DNA from: Sophora flavescens
Lineage: Eukaryota; Streptophyta; Magnoliopsida; Fabales; Fabaceae
Assembly: GCA_030762895.1 (NCBI GenBank)
Contig: JAUPTC010000015.1
Location: 2,956,395-3,020,394 of the forward strand
DNA length: 64,000 bases
Direction: 5' to 3'
Shown: positions 14,001 to 26,271 of the stretch, piece by piece
How positions within the stretch are numbered: position 1 is the first letter of the stretch
How the letters are laid out: each line of letters starts with the position of its first letter
Translations under genes and position numbers: made by a program
The notes under the pieces: model-generated
Database searches by the model: none
Seen by the model: the letters and a program-made list of their open reading frames with translations, nothing else
What the model was told of the DNA's origin: nothing

Positions 14001-17000
14001 ATTGTTTTTGTTCTAGATTAGGGTTTTGAGTTAAAAATAGGGTTTTGGGTAAAAAAATAAGGTTAGAATTCGGGTGTTGGGTTAAAATTAGGTTTCCGGT
14101 CAAACTTTGGGTTTAGGGTCAAAATTAGGGTTTAGGGTTTGTAATTTGGTTTTGAGTTTTAAATATTGGGTCAAAATAGGGTCAAAATAAGGGCTTTGGA
14201 AAAAATTTTGGGTTTTGGGTCCAAATTGGGGTTTTGGGTCAAAAGTTGGCTTTTGGATCCAAATTAGGGTTTTTGGTCAAAGTTAGGGTTTAGGGTTTAA
14301 ATTTGGGTTTTGAGTTTAAAATAGGGTTTTGGGTCAAAATAGGGATAGAGTTAGGGTTTGGGTCAATATTAGGGTTCTAGGTCGATTTAGGGTTTAGGGT
14401 TTGAAATAGGGTTTTGAGTTTCAAATAGGGTTTTGGGTCAAAATAGGGTTAGAATCGGTGTTTTGGGTCAAAATTAGGGCTTTGGGTTAAAATTAGGGTT
14501 TTGGGTTAAAATTCTCATTTATGATCAAAATTAGGGTTTAGGGTTTGAAATAGGGTTTTGGCTCAAAATTAGGTCTTTGGGGTTAAAATTTGGGTTTTGG
14601 GTCATAATTTGGGTTTAGGGTTTGAATTAGGGTTTTGAGTTAAAAATAAGGTTATAATTAGGGTTTAGGATTTGAAATAGGGTTCTGGGTTTGAAATAGG
14701 GTTTTGAGATAAAAATTGGGTTTCAATTTAAAATTACGGTTTCGTGTCAAAATTAGGGCTTTGGGTTAAAATTAGGGTTTTGTGACAAAATTATGGTTTT
14801 GTTGTAGATTAGGGTTTTGGGTCAAAAATAAGGTTAAAATTAGGGTTTTCGGTCAAAATTTATGGTTTCGGGGTCAAATTTAGTGTTTAGGGTCAAAATT
14901 AGGGATTAGGGTTCGATTAGGGTTTTGTGACAAAATTAGGGTTCTGGGTCAAATTTAGGGTTTAGGGTCCAAATTAGGGTTTTGGGTTAAAATTAGTGTT
15001 TTGGATCAAAATTAGGTTTTTGGGTCAAATTTTGGGTTCAGGATCAAAATTAGGGTTTAGGGTTTGAATTAGGGTTTTGAGTTAAAAATGGGTTTATGGG
15101 AAAAAAAATAAGGATAGAATTAGGGTTTTGGGTTAAAATTAGGGTTTTGGGTCAAAATTAGAGATTTGGGTTAAAATTAGGGTTTTTGGTGAAAATTTGG
15201 GTTTTGGAACAAAATTAGGGTTTAGGGTTTGAATTAGGGTTTTGAGATTAAGATAGGGTTTAGGGTCAAAATTAGGGCTTTGGGGGTTAAAATTTGGGTT
15301 TTGGGTTTTCGGGTCAAAATTAGGTTTTGGGGTCGAACTTTGGGTTTAGGGTCAAAATTAGGGTTTAGGGTTTTAAATTGGGTTTTGAGTTTTAAATATT
15401 GGGACAAAATAGGGTCAAAATAAGGGCTTTTGGTAAAATTTTAGGTTTTGGGTCCAAATTGGGGTTTTTGGTGAAAAGTTGGGTTTTGGGTCCAAATTAG
15501 GGTTTTGGTCAAAATTAGGGTTTAGGGTTTGAATTTGGGTTTTGGGTCAAAATAGGGTTAGAATTAGGGTTTTGGTTTAAAATTAGGGTTTCGGGTCAAA
15601 ATTAGGGTTCTAGGTCAGATTTAGGATTTATGGTCAAAATTAGGGTTTAGGGTTTGAAATTGGGTTTTGAGTTTAAATTGGGGTTTTGGGTCAAAAATAG
15701 GGTTATAATTAGGATTGTGGGTCAACATTAGGGCTTTGGGATAAAATTAGGATTTTGGGTTAAAATTCGGGTTTATGATCAAAATTAGGGTTTAGAGTTT
15801 GAATTAGGGTTTTGCGTTTAAAATAGGGTTTTGGGTCAAAATTAGGGCTTTGGGGTTAAAATTTGGCTATTGGGTCAAAATTTGGGTTTTGGGTCAAAAT
15901 TTGGTGTTTGGGTTTGAATTAGGGTTTTGAGTTAAAAATTAGGTTAGAATTAGGGTTTAGGGTTTGAAATAGGGTTCAGGGTTTGAAATAGGGGTTTGAG
16001 ATAAAAATAGGGTTTCGATTTAAAATTAGGGTTTCTGGTCAAAATTAGGGTTCTTGGCCATATTTAGGGTCAAAATTAGGGTTTAGGGTTTAAAATAAGG
16101 TTGAGTTTAAAATATGGTATGGGTAAAAAATACGGTTAAAATTAGGGTTTCCGTCAAAATTACGGCTTTGGGTTAAAATTAGAGTTTTGGGTCAAAATTA
16201 TTGTTTTTGTTCTAGATTAGGGTTTTGAGTTAAAAATAGGGTTTTGGGTAAAAAAATAAGGTTAGAATTCGGGTGTTGGGTTAAAATTAGGTTTCCGGTC
16301 AAACTTTGGGTTTAGGGTCAAAATTAGGGTTTAGGGTTTGTAATTTGGTTTTGAGTTTTAAATATTGGGTCAAAATAGGGTCAAAATAAGGGCTTTGGAA
16401 AAAATTTTGGGTTTTGGGTCCAAATTGGGGTTTTGGGTCAAAAGTTGGCTTTTGGATCCAAATTAGGGTTTTTGGTCAAAGTTAGGGTTTAGGGTTTAAA
16501 TTTGGGTTTTGAGTTTAAAATAGGGTTTTGGGTCAAAATAGGGATAGAGTTAGGGTTTCGGGTCAATATTAGGGTTCTAGGTCAGATTTAGGGTTTAGGG
16601 TTTGAAATAGGGTTTTGAGTTTCAAATAGGGTTTTGGGTCAAAATAGGGTTAGAATCAGTGTTCTGGGTCAAAATTAGGGCTTTGGGTTAAAATTAGGGT
16701 TTTGGGTTAAAATTCGGGTTTATGATCAAAATTAGGGTTTAGGGTTTGAAATAGGGTTTTGGCTCAAAATTAGGTCTTTGGGGTTAAAATTTGGGTTTTG
16801 GGTCATAATTTGGGTTTAGGGTTTGAATTAGGGTTTTGAGTTAAAAATAAGGTTAGAATTAGGGTTTAGGATTTGAAATAGGGTTCAGGGTTTGAAATAG
16901 GGTTTTGAGATAAAAATTGGGTTTCAATTTAAAATTACGGTTTCGTGTCAAAATTAGGGCTTTGGGTTAAAATTAGGGTTTTGTGACAAAATTATGGTTT

Positions 17001-20000
17001 TTGTTGTAGATTAGGGTTTTGGGTCAAAAATAAGGTTAGAATTAGGTTTTTGGGTCAAATTTTGGGTTTAGGATCAAAATTAGGGTTTAGGGTCAAAATT
17101 AGGGATTAGGGTTCGATTAGGGTTTTGTGACAAAATTAGGGTTCTGGGTCAAATTTAGGGTTTAGGGTCCAAATTAGGGTTTTGGGGTTAAAATTAGGGT
17201 TTTGGATCAAAATTAGGTTTTGGGTCAAATTTTGGGTTTAGGATCAAAATTTGGGTTTAGGGATTGAATTAGGGTTTTGAGTTAAAAATAAGGTTTTGGG
17301 TAAAAAAATAAGGTTAGAATTAGGGTTTTGAGTTAAAAATATGGTTTGGGGTCAAAATTAGAGATTTGGGTTAAAATTAGGGTTTTGGGTGAAATTTTGG
17401 GTTTAGGAACAAAATTAGGGTTTAGGGTTTGAATTAGGGTTTTGAGTTTAAGATAGGGTTTAGGGTCAAAATTAGGGCTTTGGGGGTTAAAATTTGTGTT
17501 TTGGGTTTTCGGGTCAAAATTAGGTTTTCGGGTCGAACTTTGGGTTTAGGGTCAAAATTAGGGTTTAGGGTTTGAAATTGGGTGTTGAGTTTTAAATATT
17601 GGGACAAAATAGGGTCAAAATAAGGGCTTTTGGTAAAATTTTAGGTTTTGGGTCCAAATTGGGGTTTTTGGTGAAAAGTTGGGTTTTGGGTCCAAATTAG
17701 GGTTTTTGGTCAAAATTAGGGTTTAGGGTTTGAATTTGGGTTTTGAGTTAAAAATAGGGTTAGAATTAGGGTTTTGGTTTAAAATTAGGGTTTCGGGTCA
17801 AAATTAGGGTTCTAGGTCAGATTTAGGATTTATGGTCAAAATTAGGGTTTAGGGTTTGAAATTGGGTTTTGAGTTTAAATTGGGGTTTTGGGTCAAAAAT
17901 AGGGTTATAATTAGGATTGTGGGTCAACATTAGGGCTTTGGGATAAAATTAGGATTTTGGGTTAAAATTCGGGTTTATGATCAAAATTAGGGTTTAGAGT
18001 TTGAATTAGGGTTTTGCGTTTAAAATAGGGTTTTGGGTCAAAATTAGGGCTTTGGGGTTAAAATTTGGGTATTGGGTCAAAATTTGGGTTTTGGGTCAAA
18101 ATTTGGTTTTGGGTTTGAATTAGGGTTTTGAGTTAAAAATTAGGTTAGAATTAGGGTTTAGGGTTTGAAATAGGGTTCAGGGTTTGAAATAGGGGTTTGA
18201 GATAAAAATAGGGTTTCGATTTAAAATTAGGGTTTCTGGTCAAAATTAGGGTTCTTGGTCATATTTAGGGTCAAAATTAGGGTTTAGGGTTTAAAATAAG
18301 GTTGAGTTTAAAATATGGTATGGGTCAAAAATACTGTTAAAATTAGCGTTTCAGACAAAATTACGGCTTTGGGTTAAAATTAGAGTTTTGGGTCAAAATT
18401 ATTGTTTTTGTTCTAGATTAGGGTTTTGAGTTAAAAATAGGGTTTTGGGTAAAAAAATAAGGTTAGAATTCGGGTGTTGGGTTAAAATTAGGTTTTAGGT
18501 CAAACTTTGGGTTTTAGGGTCAAAATTAGGGTTTAGGGTTTGTAATTTGGTTTTGAGTTTTAAATATTGGGTCAAAATAGGGTCAAAATAAGGGCTTTGG
18601 AAAAAATTTTGGGTTTTGGGTCCAAATTGGGGTTTTGGGTCAAAAGTTGGCTTTTGGATCCAAATTAGGGTTTTTGGTCAAAGTTAGGGTTTAGGGTTTA
18701 AATTTGGGTTTTGAGTTTAAAATAGGGTTTTGGGTCAAATTAGGGTTAGAATTAGGGTTTTGGTCAATATTAGGGTTCTAGGTCAGATTTAGGGTTTAGG
18801 GTTTGAAATAGGGTTTTGAGTTTCAAATAGGGTTTTGGGTCAAAATAGGGTTAGAATCGTGTGGGTCAAAATTAGGGCTTTGGGTTAAAATTAGGGTTTT
18901 GGGTTAAAATTGGTTTATGATCAAAATTAGGTTTAGTGTTTGAAATAGGGTTTTGGCTCAAAATTAGGTCTTTGGGGTTAATATTTGGGTTTTGGGTCAT
19001 AATTTGGGTTTAGGGTTTGAATTAGGGTTTTGAGTTAAAAATAAGGTTAGAATTAGGGTTTAGGATTTGAAATAGGGTTCGGGGGTTTGAAATAGGGTTT
19101 TGAGATAAAAATTGGGTTTCAATTTAAAATTACGGTTTTCGTGTCAAAATTAGGGCTTTGGGTTAAAATTAGGGTTTTGTGACAAAATTATGGTTTTGTT
19201 GTAGATTAGGGTTTTGGGTCAAAAATAAGGTTAGAATTAGGGTTTTGGGTCAAAATTTAGGGTTTCGGGGTCAAATTTAGTGTTTAGGGTCAAAATTAGG
19301 GATTAGGGTTCGATTAGGGTTTTGTGACAAAATTAGGGTTCTGGGTCAAATTTAGGGTTTAGGGTCCAAATTAGGGTTTTGGGGTTAAAATTAGGGTTTT
19401 GGATCAAAATTAGGTTTTTGGGTCAAATTTTGGGTTTAGGATCAAAATTAGGGTTTAGGGTTTGAATTAGGGTTTTGAGTTAAAAATATGGTTTTGGGTA
19501 AAAAAAAAAGGTTAGAATTAGGGTTTTGAGTTAAAAATATGGTTTGGGGTCAAAATTAGAGATTTGGGTTAAAATTAGGGTTTTGGGTGAAATTTTGGGT
19601 TTAGGAACAAAATTAGGGTTTAGGGTTTGAATTAGGGTTTTGAGTTTAAGATAGGGTTTAGGGTCAAAATTAGGGCTTTGGGGGTTAAAATTTGTGTTTT
19701 GGGTTTTGGTCAAAATTAGGTTTTTTGGTCAAATTTTGGGTTTAGGGTCAAAATTAGGGTTTAGGGTTTGAAATTGGGTGTTGAGTTTTAAATATTGGGA
19801 CAAAATAGGGTCAAAATAAGGGCTTTTGGTAAAATTTTAGGTTTTGGGTCCAAATTGGGGTTTTTGGTGAAAAGTTGGGTTTTGGGTCCAAATTAGGGTT
19901 TTTGATCAAAAGTTAGGGTTTAGGGTTTGAATTTGGGTTTGTAAAAAGTAGAATTAGGGTTTTGGTTTAAAATTAGGGTTTGGTCAAAATTAGGGTTCTA

Positions 20001-20339
20001 GGTCGATTTAGGATTTATGGTCAAAATTAGGGTTTAGGGTTTGAAATTGGGTTTTGAGTTTAAATTGGGGTTTTGGGTCAAAAATAGGGTTATAATTAGG
20101 ATTGTGGGTCAACATTAGGGCTTTGGGATAAAATTAGGATTTTGGGTTAAAATTCGGGTTTATGATCAAAATTAGGGTTTAGAGTTTGAATTAGGGTTTT
20201 GCGTTTAAAATAGGGTTTTGGGTCAAAATTAGGGCTTTGGGGTTAAAATTTGGGTATTGGGTCAAAATTTGGGTTTTGGGTCAAAATTTGGGTTAAGGGT
20301 TTCAATTAGGGTTTTGAGTTAAAAATGAGGTTAGAATTA

Positions 20340-20880
20340 GGGTTTAGGGTTTGAAATTAGGTTTGGGGTTTGAAATAGGGGTTTGAGAAAAAAAATATGG
20401 TTTCGATTTAAAATTAGGCTTTTGGGTCAAAATTAGGGTTCTTGGTCATATTTAGGGTCAAAATTAGGGTTTAGGGTTTGAAATAAGGTTGAGTTTAAAA
20501 TATGGTATGGATAAAAAATACGGTTAAAATTAGGGTTTAAGTCAAAATTACGACTTTGGGTTAAAATTAGAGTTTTGGGTCAAAATTATTGTTTTTGTTC
20601 TAGATTAGGGTTTTGAGTTAAAAATAGGGTTTTGGGTAAAAAAATAATGTTAGAATTCGGGTGTTGGTTTAAATTTAGGTTTCCTGTCAAACTTTGGGTT
20701 TAGGGTCAAAATTAGGGTATAGGGTTTGTAATTTGGTTTTTAGTTATAAATATTGGGTCATAATAGGGTCAATATAAGGTCTTTGGAAAAAATTTTGGGT
20801 TTTGGGTCCAAATTGGGGTTTTGGGTCAAAAGTTGGCTTTTGGATCCAAATTAGGGGTTTTTGGTCATAGTTAGTGATTA
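20340..20880 (+). repeat. Diverged patch inside HOR unit 10
   Basis: This is another cluster of substitutions inside an otherwise standard unit. Examples are TTTCCTGTCAAAC, GGGTATAGGG, TTTTTAGTTATAAATATT, GGGTCAATATAAGGTC and GTCATAGTTAGTGATTAGG. Flanking sequence reverts to the array standard. It could be an older, unhomogenised stretch or a low-quality consensus region. Confidence 0.65.
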
Positions 20881-23800
20881 GGGTTTAAATTTGGGTTTTG
20901 AGTTTAAAATAGGGTTTTGGGTCAAAATAGGGATAGAGTTAGGGTTTCGGGTCAATATTAGGGTTCTAGGTCAGATTTAGGGTTTAGGGTTTGAAATAGG
21001 GTTTTGAGTTTCAAATAGGGTTTTGGGTCAAAATAGGGTTAGAATCGGTGTTGGGTCAAAATTAGGGTTTGGGTTAAAATTAGGGTTTTGGGTTAAAATT
21101 GGTTTATGATCAAAATTAGGTTTAGGGTTTGAAATAGGGTTTTGGCTCAAAATTAGGTCTTTGGGGTTAAAATTTGGGTTTTGGGTCATAATTTGGGTTT
21201 AGGGTTTGAATTAGGGTTTTGAGTTAAAAATAAGGTTAGAATTAGGGTTTAGGATTTGAAATAGGGTTCGGGGTTTGAAATAGGGTTTTGAGATAAAAAT
21301 TGGGTTTCAATTTAAAATTACGGTTTCGTGTCAAAATTAGGGCTTTGGGTTAAAATTAGGGTTTTGTGACAAAATTATGGTTTTTGTTGTAGATTAGGGT
21401 TTGGGTCAAAAATAAGGTTAGAATTAGGGTTTTGGGTCAAAATTTAGGGTTTGGGGTCAAATTTAGTGTTTAGGGTCAAAATTAGGGATTAGGGTTCGAT
21501 TAGGGTTTTGTGACAAAATTAGGGTTCTGGGTCAAATTTAGGGTTTAGGGTCCAAATTAGGGTTTTGGGGTTAAAATTAGGGTTTTGGATCAAAATTAGG
21601 TTTTTGGGTCAAATTTTGGGTTTAGGATCAAAATTAGGGTTTAGGGTTTGAATTAGGGTTTTGAGTTAAAAATATGGTTTTGAAAAAAAAATAAGGTTAG
21701 AAATAGGGTTTTGGGTTAAAATTAGGGTTTCGGGTCAAAATTAGAGATTTGGGTTAAAATTAGGGTTTTGGGTGAAATTTTGGGTTTAGGAACAAAATTA
21801 GGGTTTAGGGTTTGAATTAGGGTTTTGAGTTTAAGATAGGGTTTAGGGTCAAAATTAGGGCTTTGGGGGTTAAAATTTGTGTTTTGGGTTTTCGGGACAA
21901 AATTAGGTTTTCGGGTCGAACTTTGGGTTTAGGGTCAAAATTAGGGTTTAGGGTTTGAAATTGGGTGTTGAGTTTTAAATATTGGGACAAAATAGGGTCA
22001 AAATAAGGGCTTTTGGTAAAATTTTAGGTTTTGGGTCCAAATTGGGGTTTTTGGTGAAAAGTTGGGTTTTGGGTCCAAATTAGGGTTTTTGGTCAAAATT
22101 AGGGTTTAGGGTTTGAATTTGGGTTTGAGTTAAAATAGGGTTGAATTAGGGTTTTGGTTTAAAATTAGGGTTTGGTCAAAATTAGGGTTCTAGGTCAGAT
22201 TTAGGATTTATGGTCAAAATTAGGGTTTAGGGTTTGAAATTGGGTTTTGAGTTTAAATTGGGGTTTTGGGTCAAAAATAGGGTTATAATTAGGATTGTGG
22301 GTCAACATTAGGGCTTTGGGATAAAATTAGGATTTTGGGTTAAAATTCGGGTTTATGATCAAAATTAGGGTTTAGAGTTTGAATTAGGGCTTTTTGCGTT
22401 TAAAATAGGGTTTTGGGTCAAAATTAGGGCTTTGGGGTTAAAATTTGGGTATTGGGTCAAAATTTGGGTTTTGGGTCAAAATTTGGTTTTTGGGTTTGAA
22501 TTAGGGTTTTGAGTTAAAAATTAGGTTAGAATTAGGGTTTAGGGTTTGAAATAGGGTTCAGGGTTTGAAATAGGGGTTTGAGATAAAAATAGGGTTTGAT
22601 TTAAAATTAGGGTTTTGGTCAAAATTAGGTTTCTTGGCCATATTTATGGTCAAAATTAGGGTTTAGGGTTTAAAATAAGGTTGAGTTTAAAATATGGTAT
22701 GGGTAAAAAATACGGTTAAAATTAGGGTTTCAGTCAAAATTACGGCTTTGGGTTAAAATTAGAGTTTTGGGTCAAAATTATTGTTTTTGTTCTAGATTAG
22801 GGTTTTGAGTTAAAAATAGGGTTTTGGGTAAAAAAATAAGGTTAGAATTCGGGTGTTGGGTTAAAATTAGGTTTCCGGTCAAACTTTGGGTTTAGGGTCA
22901 AAATTAGGGTTTAGGGTTTGTAATTTGGTTTTGAGTTTTAAATATTGGGTCAAAATAGGGTCAAAATAAGGGCTTTGGAAAAAATTTTGGGTTTTGGGTC
23001 CAAATTGGGGTTTTGGGTCAAAAGTTGGCTTTTGGATCCAAATTAGGGTTTTTGGTCAAAGTTAGGGTTTAGGGTTTAAATTTGGGTTTTGAGTTTAAAA
23101 TAGGGTTTTGGGTCAAAATAGGGATAGAGTTAGGGTTTTGGTCAATATTAGGGTTCTAGGTCGATTTAGGGTTTAGGGTTTGAAATAGGGTTTTGAGTTT
23201 CAAATAGGGTTTTGGGTCAAAATAGGGTTAGAATCGGTGTTTTGGGTCAAAATTAGGGCTTTGGGTTAAAATTAGGGTTTTGGGTTAAAATTCGGGTTTA
23301 TGATCAAAATTAGGGTTTAGGGTTTGAAATAGGGTTTTGGCTCAAAATTAGGTCTTTGGGGTTAAAATTTGGGTTTTGGGTCATAATTTGGGTTTAGGGT
23401 TTGAATTAGGGTTTTGAGTTAAAAATAAGGTTAGAATTAGGGTTTAGGATTTGAAATAGGGTTCGGGGTTTGAAATAGGGTTTTGAGATAAAAATTGGGT
23501 TTCAATTTAAAATTACGGTTTCGTGTCAAAATTAGGGCTTTGGGTTAAAATTAGGGTTTTGTGACAAAATTATGGTTTTTGTTGTAGATTAGGGTTTTGG
23601 GTCAAAAATAAGGTTAGAATTAGGGTTTTGGGTCAAAATTTAGGGTTTGGGTCAAATTTAGTGTTTAGGGTCAAAATTAGGGATTAGGGTTCGATTAGGG
23701 TTTTGTGACAAAATTAGGGTTTGGGTCAAATTTAGGGTTTAGGGTCCAAATTAGGGTTTTGGGTTAAAATTAGGTTTTGGATCAAAATTAGGTTTTGGGT

Positions 23801-24069
23801 CAAATTTTGGGTTTAGGATCAAAATTAGGGTTTAGGGTTTGAATTAGGGTTTTGAGTTAAAAATATGGTTTTGGGTAAAAAAAATAAGGTTAGAAATAGG
23901 GTTTTGGGTTAAAATTAGGGTTTGGTCAAAATTAGAGATTTGGGTTAAAATTAGGGTTTTGGGTGAAATTTTGGGTTTAGGAACAAAATTAGGGTTTAGG
24001 GTTTGAATTAGGGTTTTGAGTTTAAGATAGGTTTTACGGTCAAAATTAGGGCTTTGGGGGTTAAAATTT

Positions 24070-26271
24070 GTGTTTTGGGTTTTGGGTTAAAATTAGGTTT
24101 CCGGTCAAACTTTGGGTTTCGGGTCAAAATTAGGGTTTAGGGTTTGTAATTTGGTTTTGAGTTTTAAATATTGGGACAAAATAGGGTCAAAATAAGGGCT
24201 TTTGGTAAAATTTTAGGTTTTGGGTCCAAATTGGGGTTTTTGGTGAAAAGTTGGGTTTTGGGTCCAAATTAGGGTTTTTGGTCAAAATTAGGGTTTAGGG
24301 TTTGAATTTGGGTTTTGAGTTAAAATAGGGTTAGAATTAGGGTTTTGGTTTAAAATTAGGGTTTCGGGTCAAAATTAGGGTTCTAGGTCAGATTTAGGAT
24401 TTATGGTCAAAATTAGGGTTTAGGGTTTGAAATTGGGTTTTGAGTTTAAATTGGGGTTTTGGGTCAAAAATAGGGTTATAATTAGGATTGTGGGTCAACA
24501 TTAGGGCTTTGGGATAAAATTAGGATTTTGGGTTAAAATTCGGGTTTATGATCAAAATTAGGGTTTAGAGTTTGAATTAGGGTTTTGCGTTTAAAATAGG
24601 GTTTTGGGTCAAAATTAGGGCTTTGGGGTTAAAATTTGGGTATTGGGTCAAAATTTGGGTTTTGGGTCAAAATTTGGTTTTTGGGTTTGAATTAGGGTTT
24701 TGAGTTAAAAATTAGGTTAGAATTAGGGTTTAGGGTTTGAAATAGGGTTCAGGGTTTGAAATAGGGGTTTGAGATAAAAATAGGGTTTCGATTTAAAATT
24801 AGGGTTTCTGGTCAAAATTAGGGTTCTTGGTCATATTTAGGGTCAAAATTAGGGTTTAGGGTTTAAAATAAGGTTGAGTTTAAAATATGGTATGGGTAAA
24901 AAATACGGTTAAAATTAGGGTTTCCGTCAAAATTACGGCTTTGGGTTAAAATTAGAGTTTTGGGTCAAAATTATTGTTTTTGTTCTAGATTAGGGTTTTG
25001 AGTTAAAAATAGGGTTTTGGGTAAAAAAATAAGGTTAGAATTCGGGTGTTGGGTTAAAATTAGGGTTTAGGTCAAACTTTGGGTTTAGGGTCAAAATTAG
25101 GGTTTAGGGTTTGTAATTTGGTTTTGAGTTTTAAATATTGGGTCAAAATAGGGTCAAAATAAGGGCTTTGGAAAAAATTTTGGGTTTTGGGTCCAAATTG
25201 GGGTTTTGGGTCAAAAGTTGGCTTTTGGATCCAAATTAGGGTTTTTGGTCAAAGTTAGGGTTTAGGGTTTAAATTTGGGTTTTGAGTTTAAAATAGGGTT
25301 TTGGGTCAAAATAGGGATAGAGTTAGGGTTTTGGTCAATATTAGGGTTCTAGGTCAGATTTAGGGTTTAGGGTTTGAAATAGGGTTTTGAGTTTCAAATA
25401 GGGTTTTGGGTCAAAATAGGGTTAGAATCAGTGTTCTGGGTTAAAATTAGGGCTTTGGGTTAAAATTAGGGTTTTGGGTTAAAATTCGGGTTTATGATCA
25501 AAATTAGGGTTTAGGGTTTGAAATAGGGTTTTGGCTCAAAATTAGGTCTTTGGGGTTAAAATTTGGGTTTTGGGTCATAATTTGGGTTTAGGGTTTGAAT
25601 TAGGGTTTTGAGTTAAAAATAAGGTTAGAATTAGGGTTTAGGATTTGAAATAGGGTTCAGGGTTTGAAATAGGGTTTTGAGATAAAAATTGGGTTTCAAT
25701 TTAAAATTACGGTTTCGTGTCAAAATTAGGGCTTTGGGTTAAAATTAGGGTTTTGTGACAAAATTATGGTTTTTGTTGTAGATTAGGGTTTTGGGTCAAA
25801 AATAAGGTTAGAATTAGGGTTTTGGGTCAAAATTTAGGGTTTCGGGGTCAAATTTAGTGTTTAGGGTCAAAATTAGGGATTAGGGTTCGATTAGGGTTTT
25901 GTGACAAAATTAGGGTTCTGGGTCAAATTTAGGGTTTAGGGTCCAAATTAGGGTTTTGGGGTTAAAATTAGGGTTTTGGATCAAAATTAGGTTTTTGGGT
26001 CAAATTTTGGGTTTAGGATCAAAATTAGGGTTTAGGGTTTGAATTAGGGTTTTGAGTTAAAAATATGGTTTTGGGTAAAAAAAATAAGGTTAGAAATAGG
26101 GTTTTGGGTTAAAATTAGGGTTTCGGGTCAAAATTAGAGATTTGGGTTAAAATTAGGGTTTTGGGTGAAATTTTGGGTTTAGGAACAAAATTAGGGTTTA
26201 GGGTTTGAATTAGGGTTTTGAGTTTAAGATAGGGTTTAGGGTCAAAATTAGGGCTTTGGGGGTTAAAATTT
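24070..26271 (+). repeat. HOR unit 12, with an internal half-B conversion patch
   Basis: The first 100 bp or so of this unit do not carry the half-A sequence expected at a unit start. Between about 24,086 and 24,165 they carry the half-B version: GGTTAAAATTAGGTTTCC, GGTCAAACTTTGGG and GTTTGTAATTTGGTTTTGAG. That version is normally found about 1 kb further into the unit. Half-A sequence resumes at TTGGGACAAAATAGGG. The length (2,202 bp) is normal, so the event replaced sequence and did not delete it. Confidence 0.8.
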
